Below are positions 1-8,269 of a stretch of DNA of 10,990 bases, piece by piece. The translations under genes were made by a program, and so were the position numbers. Positions within the stretch are counted from its first letter, which is position 1; each line of letters starts with the position of its first letter. Below the pieces are notes generated by a model, which was not told the DNA's origin, searched no databases, and was given only the letters and a program-made list of their open reading frames with translations. This stretch comes from Rhizophlyctis rosea (Eukaryota > Chytridiomycota > Chytridiomycetes > Rhizophlyctidales > Rhizophlyctidaceae). The stretch is from NCBI GenBank assembly GCA_027596075.1, contig JADGJC010000315.1, positions 33,971-44,960 on the forward strand, read 5' to 3'.

Positions 1-685
1 CTAGATATGGTTCATAAGACTTCCCACCAATTGGGGCCTGCCGGAGCCATGACGATCCACCATTTTTTGTATCTCATCTTGTCGTAAATTGCATTTCATC
101 ATCAAAAAACACCTGCCAACAACCAGAGAAGCGCGGAATCACTCCCTATGGTGTTACTAGCGCCACCACTATGCGTTAAATGAGCCGTTGGTGCCACATG
201 CTGCGGATCTGGGAGCAACTGGAAGTGCTAGAATGTGTGTGACCTGGGATTTTAGGTTATGTGTGACGGGTTGGGTCTGGAATGTCATAATTGATTCATT
301 AGACTTTGGATTGGCTTGGTTTTAGATTGCAATCGGGTGTTGCCGGCGGCGACACGAGGGTTTTGGAGCATTATGAATGGATGCAGGGCCAGATCGTTCC
401 GTAACGCTGTGTGGCGATGAGGGAGATTGAGTAAGCAAAATGGCACCGCCACTCTGAATGTAAACAAGAGAGAACTCATATGTATTGGAAAAATGTTCCA
501 GCCGCAAAGTGGTAGTGTAAAGGGAATACAGCGGAGAGAAAGGAATTGTGGATCCAGTAATGATAAGTCCTATTCGTAATCCGACTCGCACTATACCGGC
601 CCGCCCATAGATGTAACAATCACCGTCCCAAACAAATTAAGTAACTACATAAGAAAATTAAATACAAAAATATGGTAATTGAGTA
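1..685. other. Intergenic 3' flank, no gene seen
   Basis: This stretch lies downstream of the ferric-reductase-like gene, which is on the minus strand. Short open frames occur here (for example around 285-591 on the minus strand), but none has a recognisable domain, a plausible splice partner or the codon pattern of the real genes. The first 60 bases or so beyond the stop codon are AT-rich and contain a TATGTA element on the minus strand (651-646), compatible with a fungal 3'-end efficiency element. That is an inference. I see no RNA gene or mobile element. Confidence 0.6.
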
Positions 686-2746
686 TTACAACTGATTCTT
701 CCTATGAATACGGCACTCCATCCCCCTATCAGCCACAGCAGTTCGGACATCCCTCATCAAAGACCGGTTACCACACATGAAGATGCCGGTATGACCGGAG
801 AGCGGGTGTTGGGCGATGATTGATCGAGGGTCCATACGGCCTTGGTGGATTTGCAACCAGGAGGAGGTGGAGACTGGTTCGTCTTTCTCCTTGTCGGATA
901 CGACGTGAACGGTTTCGAGAGATGTGGTCGAGGAGGATGTGATGGTCATTTCGGGTGTGGAGGTTTCGTAGATGTGGATTTCGAGTTGGGGGCCGGATTC
1001 TTGCATGATTTCTGATACGTCAGGAAATGGATATCAGTATGTGCCAATGTTATGAGGCTTCAGGTGCATCAGTGACAGCCGACGTCAAAAAGCTCACCTT
1101 GAATCAAGCTAATCTCTCCACACCCTCTAACCCTCGTACTCCAATACACAACAATCTTAACCTTCCCATCCAAATCCACCATCCCATCCATCAAATGCCT
1201 AACAATCCCCAAAGCAGGCACAACCCCCGTCCCACTCACAAAACAAACCACCCGATCCACTTCATTCAACTCAAAGCCCAACCATCCAAACGGTCCCTCC
1301 AACTTCACTCTCTCCCCCACAATCCCCTTCCCCTTCTCAACCACCAAACGCTCCACCTTCCTGGTCCACTCTTTCGGTGAGAAGTCCTTCGGGTCCAGCA
1401 ACAGCGTGATCGTGTTTGAGTTGGGTTTCGAGCATACACTGTAAGGGTGGAACTCGAGCGCGGAGATGGTGGGAATGTTGAGGAAGACGTATTGGGTTGG
1501 GAGGTAAGTTTTGATTGTTGGGGAGGTGATGTCGAGACGGAGGAGGGCGTTTGGTTCGATTGTTGCGTTGGTTATTTTTGTGTGCTTGTTAGACCACCAA
1601 GATGTTGAGCGGATGGTGAGGTCGACGGCCCAGAGGATTAGGCCGGGGAGCATGAAGTACATGTTCTGTTCGGGGATGGAGATGATTGTAAGACTGCGGA
1701 CTTGATGAATGCAAAATCTGTGGCAAGAGAACATACCGTAGAAGAATGCATACAAGCCGCCAAAATCATCAAAAGCATAAACCCATGCATAACATAAAAC
1801 ACATTAAAGAACCTCCTCCTCAAAAATGGCAACGCCGGAACGGCAGCCAAAATAAAACAAACAAGCGCAATCGCTCCAAAAAGCGTCATATAACTCTTGA
1901 AACTCTTCTTCGCCGGGTCTATATTCAACTTGAATAGATCGTTCCACAGCGTTGTGTTGGGGTTATTGTAGATCTTGCCCATGTAGACGGAGCCGTGGAA
2001 GAGGCCCCAGATGAGCATACCCCATCCGGCTAGGCGGTGGAATTTAAGAGCGGCGTCGAAGGGGATCTTGAGGTGGGTGCCGAGGACGCTGTTTCGGGAG
2101 ATGGGGAGCATGACGAAGCCTAGGAGTAGGTCCATTGGGTGTCCAGAGGCGTGGCCGAGGAGGTTGAACATGGAGAAGCGCCAGGTGGAGTTTTTGTTTA
2201 CGCGGATGCCGTTGGAGAAGTAGGACCTGTGGAAGTAAAACATCTGTTAGATACGGTGCAAGACTCGTGCGTATGCGGGTTGAAGCGGTGTTTACTTACA
2301 TGAAGAAGTACGAGAACTTCCACAGCGCAATCGCCATGGCGCATGCACAGATGGTCAACTCCCCAACGGAGAGTGGTGCGTGCAACCGGCTTTTGCCAAT
2401 CTTGATAGAGGGGCGGGTGCGGAAGAACTTGTCTAGTCTTGGAGTTTGGCGGATGATGTAGATGGAGACGGCGGAAAGGAAGAGGAAGGCATAGAAGACT
2501 AAAGGCGTTGCAAATGGCGGATAAGGGCGTCAATGATCGTCTGGCCGTATCGCCCGGTTGGATGGATGTCATCTTACCATAAAGCGCAATCAAATGCATA
2601 TCCTGTCGGTTACCAGGGCTCATCTCTATACAAAGCCCGACGTAGCAGGTGCCATGCTTGACGATCGCGTACGAGGATCCTAGTCCGCCAGCTAGGGCGA
2701 ACACTCCTGTCGCGAGGACGATGTTGTCGAGGGTAGCCTGGCGCAT
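686..2746 (-). CDS. Ferric reductase / NADPH oxidase-like flavocytochrome (FRE family), 5 exons
   Basis: Exons on the minus strand are 2746-2578, 2498-2300, 2226-1737, 1665-1098 and 1011-686, giving 583 aa. The four introns (79, 73, 71 and 86 bp) have GTAAGA, GTAAGT, GTATGT and GTGAGC donors, and all phases join cleanly. The start is the first ATG in frame; the frame extends upstream only without another ATG. Hydrophobic spans cover roughly residues 8-300. The two b-type haem sites are marked by histidine pairs H186/H200 (in FHRLAGWGMLIWGLFH) and H270/H283. Next come an FAD-binding HPYS motif (359-362), an EGPFG nucleotide loop (409-413), SGTGVVP (430-436) and a C-terminal MCGN (554-557), the NAD(P)H-binding end of the family. 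The family moves electrons from cytosolic NADPH through FAD and two haems across a membrane to Fe(III)/Cu(II) or oxygen. The lack of EF hands and the overall length favour a metalloreductase over a true NOX, but the substrate cannot be read from sequence. The conserved HPFT and GG-G-T positions are varied here (HPYS, SGTG). No partner gene for iron uptake (permease or multicopper oxidase) is adjacent. Confidence 0.9.
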
Positions 2747-2857
2747 CGTTTGTTTGATTGATGGGTATAGCAATAGAAGAATTAAAAGGTACAATATAGG
2801 GAGGATCCAGGAAAGGAATGCACTGAAGGAAAGAGTGGATGCGGGTGGAGCAGGTGG

Positions 2858-2865
2858 TATTTATG
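2858..2865 (-). promoter_or_regulatory. TATA-like element upstream of the ferric-reductase-like gene
   Basis: The minus strand reads CATAAATA here, about 112 bases before the ATG at 2746. Position and composition fit a core promoter element, but the match is imperfect. A plain GATA core (GATAAG, plus strand 2887-2892) lies slightly further upstream. It does not fit the HGATAR preference of fungal iron GATA factors, so I do not claim iron control from it. Confidence 0.3.
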
Positions 2866-3516
2866 TACTTTCAAGCTGTGAGGTGGGATAAGATGACAGG
2901 AACTGCGGACCTTGCTTTGGAAAACGCGATTTGGGTACCAGTAGACGGAAGTGGGGTCTACGTTCCGTCGGAATCCTTTCGATCACCCAAGCCCGCTGTT
3001 GTGTGCAAGTTTTGCGGTTGGAATGCGGGATCCAGCGACTTGGGTGCCGTGCTTGGTGTTCACTGTGTGCAGTGCTTCGGTTCTCCGTAAGCTTAGTAGC
3101 TGAGCGAGTGCCCTCAGCAAAACTTCCATCTCTCTTCCGACACTGTGCACCAATTCTCCAAGCGATGCGCCAAGATTTTGGGCTGCATTCCGCTGACAAG
3201 GCTGGACTTCCAACTCATTGATGGAGGTCCGACCCTCTCCGTGGCCCATCAATAAGAACAGACTATGTACAATTCCAACCTTCCGCCATGCAGCTTCCGT
3301 ATCAACCCCAACACCTTCCTTCTATTTTTCTTTTGAAGAACCGTAGAGATGTCGGCAGCTCTCTATCTGTTTGTTCATTCATCCCGAGGAGAAGATGTAG
3401 TGGCAGGGATGTGCTGTGCCTCCAGGCCCCGCGCAGTCCGATTGGACGACGCCGCCGAAGGCAAGGTCCCGAGAAGCAAACAAGATTTGAAGGTTGTGCT
3501 ACGATTGTGGAACAGC

Positions 3517-3558
3517 GGGAAACGTGTTGTGCGAAGTTGGGAAACGCGTTGTCAAAGC
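3517..3558. repeat. Imperfect ~22-bp tandem duplication
   Basis: GGGAAACGTGTTGT at 3517-3530 is echoed by GGGAAACGCGTTGT at 3539-3552, a 22-bp period, with partial similarity continuing (GCGAAG against CAAAG). A second pair nearby, GTCCGATTGGACGACGCC at 3436-3453 and GTCCTATTGGAACGACGCC at 3570-3588, suggests old local duplication in this non-coding stretch. The matches are short and could partly be chance. Confidence 0.4.
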
Positions 3559-3868
3559 CACACTAAGAGGTCCTATTGGAACGACGCCAGGGTTGGCTTG
3601 GGTACTTTGGTGCTTGGATGCTTCTCCATAGGGAAGAACGGTCAGAACTTTGTATTTAGGATGATGGAAGAATGGCTTTCTTGCCCCATGGCTGTTTTGG
3701 ATTGCGGTGACTGAAGCATCGCACCCTCGCCATGCCAAGGACTCATTAGTTGGGCAGGTTCGATCTGGCTGGTACCTCCCTTCCCAGAGTTTCGAACTTT
3801 TCCATCGAGGAAGCATCTATCATCACAATGTAGCAAAATCTACTATTTCTATATAAGTGCATGTACAT

Positions 3869-4515
3869 TCAACTCCCATCAGGCGATTCCCATACAAACT
3901 CCTGCCGAATGAGACTAAATATCAAACAATCCTTGGCAACACCATCTTTCATCATCCATGACCTGAACAATCCTTCGTACTTCATGCCAGCTCGTCGGGC
4001 AACTCTTGCAGATACTGTGTCATGCGTAGAACATAGATCAGAATGCAGTCAAAAATGCGCTGTCAGCAAGAGCAATCCTCACCTTCATTCTCGGCAAATA
4101 TTGTCGCTTGCACTCGCACCAAGTTGAACTCCTGGAACGCGATTCGGCACAATTCCTTTGCCACCCGTGTTGCTAGACCTTGACCTCGCCAAGCTTCGTT
4201 GACCCAGTATCCAATCTCACATTTCCGGGGCTCGTCTTTCTCAAACTGTATACCGCATGAACCAACCAGCTGGCCAGTCAGTGACCGAATGGCGAAGGTC
4301 ACTGGTCGGGAGTGACTTTGAGTTTCAGCATCAATTATACCAAGAAATTGAGCTGCATCTGCCAAGGCGTAGGGAAAAGGAATGCGAAAGGTGCACTGGG
4401 CGGTTTGATGGGAGATTAGGGGTGGGATGGAGGCGATGTCGTTGCGACTGAATGGTGACAACTTGAATGGCAACGGTATCAGAGGGTAGTGGTATAATGG
4501 AGGTGTTTGTGACAT
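3869..4515 (-). CDS. GNAT-family N-acetyltransferase (RimJ/RimL-like), 2 exons
   Basis: Exons on the minus strand are 4515-4083 and 4014-3869, giving 192 aa. The 68-bp intron has a GTGAGG donor, a CTGAT branch-like site and a CACAG acceptor. The join creates the family motif ENEVSARVARRAG, which strongly supports the model. The fold is visible in order: an N-terminal strand/helix region, a core from about residue 72 (VTFAIR, then LVGSCGIQF), the motif A acetyl-CoA loop R110-G-Q-G113-L-A115 within WRGQGLATRVAKEL, motif B around N143-S146, and the C-terminal EG--R---G--D element (KYEGLFRSWMMKDGVAKDC). The family transfers acetyl from acetyl-CoA to an amine; ribosomal-protein or small-molecule acceptors are typical of the RimJ/RimL branch, but the substrate here is unknown. 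No targeting signal is seen, so it is probably cytosolic. It is divergently arranged with the acyltransferase gene across a 624-bp gap. Confidence 0.88.
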
Positions 4516-4594
4516 TATGGGACACCCTTGACGGTATACGATGACTTGGCGGCTAACTTAATCACGAGGGCAATGCGGGGACCGTTAGCTAACA

Positions 4595-4602
4595 TTAATA
4601 TA
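4595..4602 (-). promoter_or_regulatory. TATA-like element upstream of the GNAT gene
   Basis: The minus strand reads TATATTAA here, about 80-87 bases before the ATG at 4515, a reasonable spacing for a fungal core promoter with a short 5' leader. It is supported only by composition and position. Confidence 0.35.
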
Positions 4603-4704
4603 CGAATAGGTGGCCGATGGACACGATGGTTTTAAAGTTTTGGCAGCGGGTGATTGGTCTCTGGGAGTTCTGGGTGATGTGTCTGATATGGCAGACTTGG
4701 GAGG

Positions 4705-4717
4705 TGCAGTGACTGCA
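4705..4717. repeat. 13-bp inverted repeat in the divergent promoter
   Basis: TGCAGT, one spacer base and ACTGCA form a perfect dyad, the kind of symmetry bound by a dimeric regulator. There is no evidence for a specific factor, and perfect dyads this short occur by chance. Confidence 0.3.
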
Positions 4718-5139
4718 GGGTCAACCCATCTGCACTCTGGCCTTGCCTGGGGCTTCCTATCCAAGCCCAGTTTAGCCAGATCAGCCCCAACATGACATGT
4801 GAATGTTCGTTTGTGCGCAAGCCACGTTTGATCCGCTGTCCAAAATTTTCCCATTCCCACGCGCTAGTCTTGACGCTCATCTTCATCACCGACCAATCTT
4901 GACGCACGTCCTGCGAGCACCGGTTCTCGACGAGGCAAAGGCAGAACTTGCCCGGAGCGGAAGACGCTGTGCTAGGTAGGTTTGACAATTGTTGGGAAGT
5001 TGCCAATCTCCAGTGAAAGTGTTGATCGCATGCACGTGGTGCTATTTTTAGCCCGCATGTAACTAATACGCCGAATCGTCGAAAAAGGTGTTTTGTTTCA
5101 TATCGAATCGACTTCGGCTTTTCATAACGATTCGCAAAC

Positions 5140-7427
5140 ATGATCCACATCTTCGACACACATCTAAAAGAGCTTTCAGAACTCACCGGAGTTCCTATAG
5201 ACGCGCTCAAAGCCGCCACAGTCCTCCTCCTCGCCTTCCCACTCGCCCAAATCTACACTCTTATCCCACGCAAAGCAACAACCGCGCGCCATGTCTTCTC
5301 CATCCTTGCCTCCGCGTCACTATTTTGTTCAATGTTTAACTGGCGCGGGTTCCTGCTGCTCATTGTGCTATCATTGTTTACATATTTTGTCGTCAGCATA
5401 GAGAGCTGGAGGAAGAGCAAGTGGGGTGCTGGAGTAGTGTTTATGGTTTGCATGACTACGTTATCGATGAAGTGAGTATTATGTTGACTGCTAGCTCATG
5501 CGATTGGGCGATGTACAGGACCGTGCGGATGCAGCAGCATGATAAGAGGCAGGAGTCTGACAGCACTGTCTCGACCATCGACACGAAGCATGTGTAGACT
5601 GTGGTGGGTGACTGGGTGCTAGATTTGATACATGAACAACTCCAATAAGGATGGCATGCACCGGGCAAATGTTTGTGTTGCTCTGGCGGCGAGCAGTCAG
5701 TTAGCCGTGTTCGAGTTGCCCTTCACAATGACTTTCGACTTATTAATCATGGCCTTCACGCTCGACCAGCCATCTTCGCTCTCAAATAGTCAACAATTCG
5801 AAAGCGGGATTCGACCATACGGCGCCGATGATGGTTCTCGTAATAAAATTGTCGTCGTTCGCATGGTCGGCACATGACGGCACGCGATCGGATGACCATT
5901 TATCGGAGAGTCAACGGAGCAAGGCGATTAGGAGTCTACCTGGACTCATTGAATATTTTGGATACGTGTTTTTCTTTGCTGGGTTCCTTGTGGGGCCCGC
6001 AGTTGGGTTCATGGACTATCGACGGTTTACGACACAAGTGGTGAGTATGTCGTGGTGCAATTTGACTGTGATGTCAGTTGGGACACGGAATGAGATCAGA
6101 AAGAACTGCATGGGAAAAAATGACGGGTGCTGCTTTTCTTGGAAGGGTTGGGCGTAGCGGACATATGCTCATTTGACATTCAACTACTGCGTCGGTGTAT
6201 GTTATACCTTTCCTCCATTCCATCATCTCAACTTCCTTGTCAAATCAAATAGCCGCCTTTCGACAAAGTACCGCATCACGCCATAGCGACCTTGAAGACC
6301 TTTGCATCCGCCATCGTATCCCTATACGTTTTCGTCACATTCGGTAGCACATACTCGTACAATCGCATTTTGGAGCCCACTTTCTTGGATTGGCCATTTT
6401 GGCGAAGGTAAAGGCAAGGCGCCAGCGATCACCCAAATTTGGTCTATGATATAACGATTATCATCATTTACAGGTTCGTTTTCTTGAACGTAGCGGGTCT
6501 CATGGCACGAACAAAATACTACATCGCATGGAAACTCGCCGAATCCGCCTGCATCCTCACGGGAATAGGTTGGAACGGGTACCAACAACCCACCCCACAC
6601 CCTCTTCGTCCTGCAGAATCTACACAACCCGTCGCAAAATGGGACCGCGTCCAGAATGTAGCTATTAGGAAGTTCGAGTTGGGTCCTAACCCGAAAATGA
6701 TGATTGATAGTTGGAACAAGAACACGGGGAGCTGGTTGCGGGATTGTGTGTATGTTAGGATTGTGGAAGCGTTTGAGAAGCGGCATAAGCAGGGGAAGAG
6801 CAAGGGGCGGTTGGGGAGTGGGAGGAGTTTGGCTAGTTTGGCGACATTTGGGACGAGTGCTTTTTGGCATGGGTTTTATCCGGTATGTTGATTTGAAATG
6901 TCGGCCTTTCGCTGTTGTGAAAGCCTTCCAACCGTCGAGTCCGCTAATCACAACCTATCTCATACATCATCTAGGGCTACTACCTAACATTCCTCACCGC
7001 CTCCCTCCTCAACATCCTCTCCCGCTCCCTCCGCAAAACCCTCCGGCCCCTTTTCCTCCATCCCTCCACACTATCGCCGTACAAACCCGCCTACGACATC
7101 CTAGCCTGGTTCCTTTCCTTGGCAACAATAAACTACCTTGCCGCGCCGTTTGTGGTATTGGAGTGGCAGAAGAGTTTGGAGGTGTGGAAGCGGGTTGGGT
7201 ATTTTGGACATTGGTTGGTTGTTGGTGGGGTGGTTGTTTGGAAGGTTTTGGGAGTTGGGGTGTGGGTGAGGTGGGGGGTTGGGTGGTTGGTTGGGGCGGA
7301 GGGGCTGGTGATGGAGGGTGTGGAGGGGATGGATGGGGTTAGTGATGAGGATGTTGTTACGGAGGTCGTTGATGGGATGGTTGAGGGGGTTCGTTTGGTA
7401 CATAGAAGAGAAGGGAAGGATGAATAG
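5140..7427 (+). CDS. ALE1: MBOAT lysophospholipid acyltransferase (ALE1-like), multi-exon
   Basis: The preferred exons are 5140-5471, 5770-6040, 6158-6196 (39-nt microexon), 6253-6407, 6474-6882 and 6975-7427, giving 552 aa (539 without the microexon). The ATG has A at -3. Family marks: an N-terminal region with ELTGVP--LK and a LAFPLAQIYTLIP span; SMNHLRSQ formed across the first junction; MVLVIKLSSFAW; EYFGYVFFFAGFLVGPA then DYRRF; RTKYYIAWKLAESACILTG; WNKNTGSWLRDCVYVR (346-361) with the conserved Asn; and the MBOAT histidine H398 in SAFWHGFYPGYYLTF. Many hydrophobic spans fit an ER multipass enzyme that reacylates lysophospholipids with acyl-CoA (Lands cycle). The introns at 6408-6473 and 6883-6974 are clear. 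The first intron is unusually long (298 bp) and holds an in-frame optional exon. The C-terminal part (about 480-552) is Gly/Val/Trp-rich, then acidic, and diverges from the family. Function is secure at family level; exact acyl acceptor preference is not visible. Confidence in exons 1, 2, 5 and 6 is high, and lower around 6041-6252. Confidence 0.87.
5519..5593 (+). other. Possible in-frame cassette exon (75 nt) inside ALE1-like intron 1
   Basis: Within the 298-bp first intron, 5519-5593 is bounded by a TACAG acceptor (ending 5518) and a GTAGAC donor (5594-5599). It is exactly 75 nt, keeps the frame with both flanking exons and has no stop. Inclusion would insert 25 polar residues (including QQHDKRQESDSTVSTIDTK) between SM and HLRSQ. 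The family motif N-H is built only when this piece is skipped, so the main form should lack it. The left sub-intron would be only 47 nt. Confidence 0.35.
6158..6196 (+). other. Probable 39-nt microexon of the ALE1-like gene
   Basis: A strong GTATGT donor at 6197 starts a compact 56-bp intron with a CTCAAC branch site and an ATAG acceptor (to 6252), so some exon should end at 6196. In the required frame a TAG at 6155-6157 blocks extension leftwards, and its AG is itself a usable acceptor. That gives an open 13-codon exon encoding RTYAHLTFNYCVG. If it is not used, the whole 6041-6252 segment is one 212-bp intron that also preserves frame. Confidence 0.5.
7250..7304 (+). other. G-quadruplex-type run in the last exon of the ALE1-like gene
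   Basis: The coding strand has G runs at 7250-7252, 7257-7260, 7264-7266, 7273-7278, 7281-7283, 7293-7296 and 7301-7304. The first five are separated by loops of 4, 3, 6 and 2 bases, meeting the usual G3+N1-7 pattern. It lies on the transcript-sense strand, so it could fold in mRNA. The run encodes the Gly/Val/Trp-rich C-terminal region. Confidence 0.6.
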
Positions 7428-7445
7428 GAAGGGAAGGATGAATAG
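7411..7445 (+). repeat. 18-bp tandem duplication spanning the ALE1-like stop codon
   Basis: AAGGGAAGGATGAATAG at 7411-7427 is repeated at 7429-7445 with an 18-bp period and no mismatch over 17 bases. Because 18 is a multiple of three, the copy repeats the last codons and the TAG stop in frame, leaving two stops in a row (7425-7427 and 7443-7445) separated by EGKDE codons. Confidence 0.85.
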
Positions 7446-7740
7446 ATGTGTTTTTTGGTGGGATGGATGGGAGCTTTGTTTTCGTCCTTCCAACGATGAA
7501 AGTGTGTGGTGGCAATGGTAACGTGTCCATTTGAGCATTGTGTCACTCACGGTCATGAGAGATGTGTTGGGTTTTCAGAATGAAATCGTTCATCTCCAAT
7601 GGCAATGTGGACTGTCAATTACATCTTGGCGCATCAAGAAGCACATCATTCTGAGTCCTGACGACCCTCTCTGAGCATCAATCTGCCTCGAATGGAGCAA
7701 TAGTTTTCCAAGTATCTTACAGTATTTACATATACACAGA
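7428..7740. other. Convergent 3' spacer, no gene seen
   Basis: This 313-bp gap lies between the stop codons of the plus-strand acyltransferase gene and the minus-strand small membrane-protein gene. It should contain both 3' untranslated regions and polyadenylation signals. Apart from the end of the 18-bp duplication I see no repeat, RNA gene or credible frame. Confidence 0.6.
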
Positions 7741-8112
7741 TCACGACCTCATTCCCCTTCTCGAATTCTCCTTACACCTTAACCTCAACAACCTCCATCC
7801 ACTCTCCAACACCCCAACCTTAATTTCCTCTTCCCGCCTTCTCCGCCACATGGTGCAGCACATGAACCATATTCCGACGTTGATAAATGTGACGAAGATG
7901 AAGGCGATGATGAGGATGATGTGGAAGGGTGTCAGTTGGACGCCTGTTGATCTGGAAGGTGGGTGTTAGTAAAACTTGAGCAGGGAAGGGTGGTGGAGGT
8001 GGTGGACTTACTCAGTCGATCCGGCTGATACGGAGGGGTGGAGGGAGAGGAGGAGGAGGGGGAGGATGTTGAGGAGAAATGGTTGGGATTGGGAGGGGGC
8101 GTGGTGGGGCAT
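7741..8112 (-). CDS. Small signal-peptide, single-pass membrane protein of unknown function, 2 exons
   Basis: Exons on the minus strand are 8112-8012 and 7951-7741, giving 103 aa. The 60-bp intron is textbook: GTAAGT donor, TACTAAC branch sequence and TTCCAG acceptor, with frame kept across the join. The N-terminus (MPHHAPSQSQ, then a Leu-rich core FLLNILPLLLLSLHPSVSA) looks like a secretory signal with cleavage after A30. A short lumenal stretch GSTESTGVQLTPF follows, then one transmembrane helix (about residues 43-67, HIILIIAFIFVTFINVGIWF) ending in CC and a basic stop-transfer WRRRR. The 30-residue cytosolic tail is basic. The expected topology is type I, at the ER, Golgi or cell surface. 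I do not recognise the family and give no function. The splice signals, matched phases and coherent topology across two exons make a real gene likely. The very end of the tail is Arg/Leu-rich and could be poorly conserved. Confidence 0.75.
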
Positions 8113-8260
8113 GTTTTGGTTGAACCTTGTGGGAGTGATGAACGACTCTGGATGGGATATGTGACAGATCCTTTGTCTCGTTGTTGGTCGGGGTATGATG
8201 ATGCTCTTTGTGCGTGAAAGACGGTTTGTTTACTTGGGGAGCGAACAAAGAGGAGCAGGT

Positions 8261-8269
8261 CATATATAG
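8261..8269 (-). promoter_or_regulatory. TATA box of the small membrane-protein gene
   Basis: The minus strand reads CTATATATG here, about 150 bases before the ATG at 8112, leaving room for a leader of roughly 120 nt. It is a good TATA match at a plausible distance, supported by position only. Confidence 0.45.

Larger units (their letters stand above)
2747..3868. other. Gene-poor stretch between two minus-strand genes
   Basis: About 1.1 kb between the stop of the acetyltransferase gene and the start of the ferric-reductase-like gene. It should hold the terminator of the former (a TATATA element near 3850-3855 fits a 3'-end signal) and the promoter of the latter. The longest ATG-initiated frame is 121 codons at 3349-3714 on the plus strand. 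It has no recognisable domain, signal peptide or transmembrane pattern, and lacks the exon skew seen in the real genes, so I do not call it a gene. Two decayed short repeats lie near 3436-3588. Confidence 0.6.
4516..5139. other. Divergent (shared) upstream region, no gene seen
   Basis: This 624-bp gap sits between the start codons of two divergently transcribed genes, the GNAT acetyltransferase on the left and the ALE1-like acyltransferase on the right, so it must contain both promoters. It holds a perfect 10-bp palindrome GTTAGCTAAC (4584-4593) next to a second TTAGCTAAC-like half (GGCTAAC near 4551), and a 13-bp inverted repeat TGCAGT-G-ACTGCA (4705-4717). A weak TATA-like TATTTTTA (5043-5050, plus) lies about 90 bases before the right-hand ATG. 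The long minus-strand open frame over 4632-5219 has no domain and overlaps the first exon of the acyltransferase antisense, so I treat it as spurious. Confidence 0.6.

Noticed and set aside
2746..2794. Upstream extension of the ferric-reductase-like reading frame to 2794
   Set aside because: The apparent start there is TTG (CAA on the plus strand). In a fungal nuclear gene the ATG at 2746 is the sensible start.
3349..3714. 121-codon ATG-initiated plus-strand frame in the gene-poor stretch
   Set aside because: No recognisable domain, no signal or membrane pattern, no splice partner, and overlapping frames on the other strand are equally long.
3745..3775. GGTTCGATC resembling a tRNA B box
   Set aside because: No A box at the right distance upstream and no acceptor stem or cloverleaf can be folded around it.
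4632..5219. 195-codon minus-strand open frame
   Set aside because: It overlaps the first exon of the acyltransferase antisense, has no domain, and runs through the shared promoter region.
5770..5850. Alternative acceptor at 5804 for the second acyltransferase exon
   Set aside because: Its phase does not match the 5471 donor, while the 5769 acceptor both keeps frame and creates the family-like NHLRSQ sequence.
6322..7342. Long open frames of about 210 codons on both strands over the acyltransferase 3' half
   Set aside because: They run through the clear intron at 6883-6974 in the wrong frame. The lack of stops follows from the extreme C-rich/G-rich composition of the exons.
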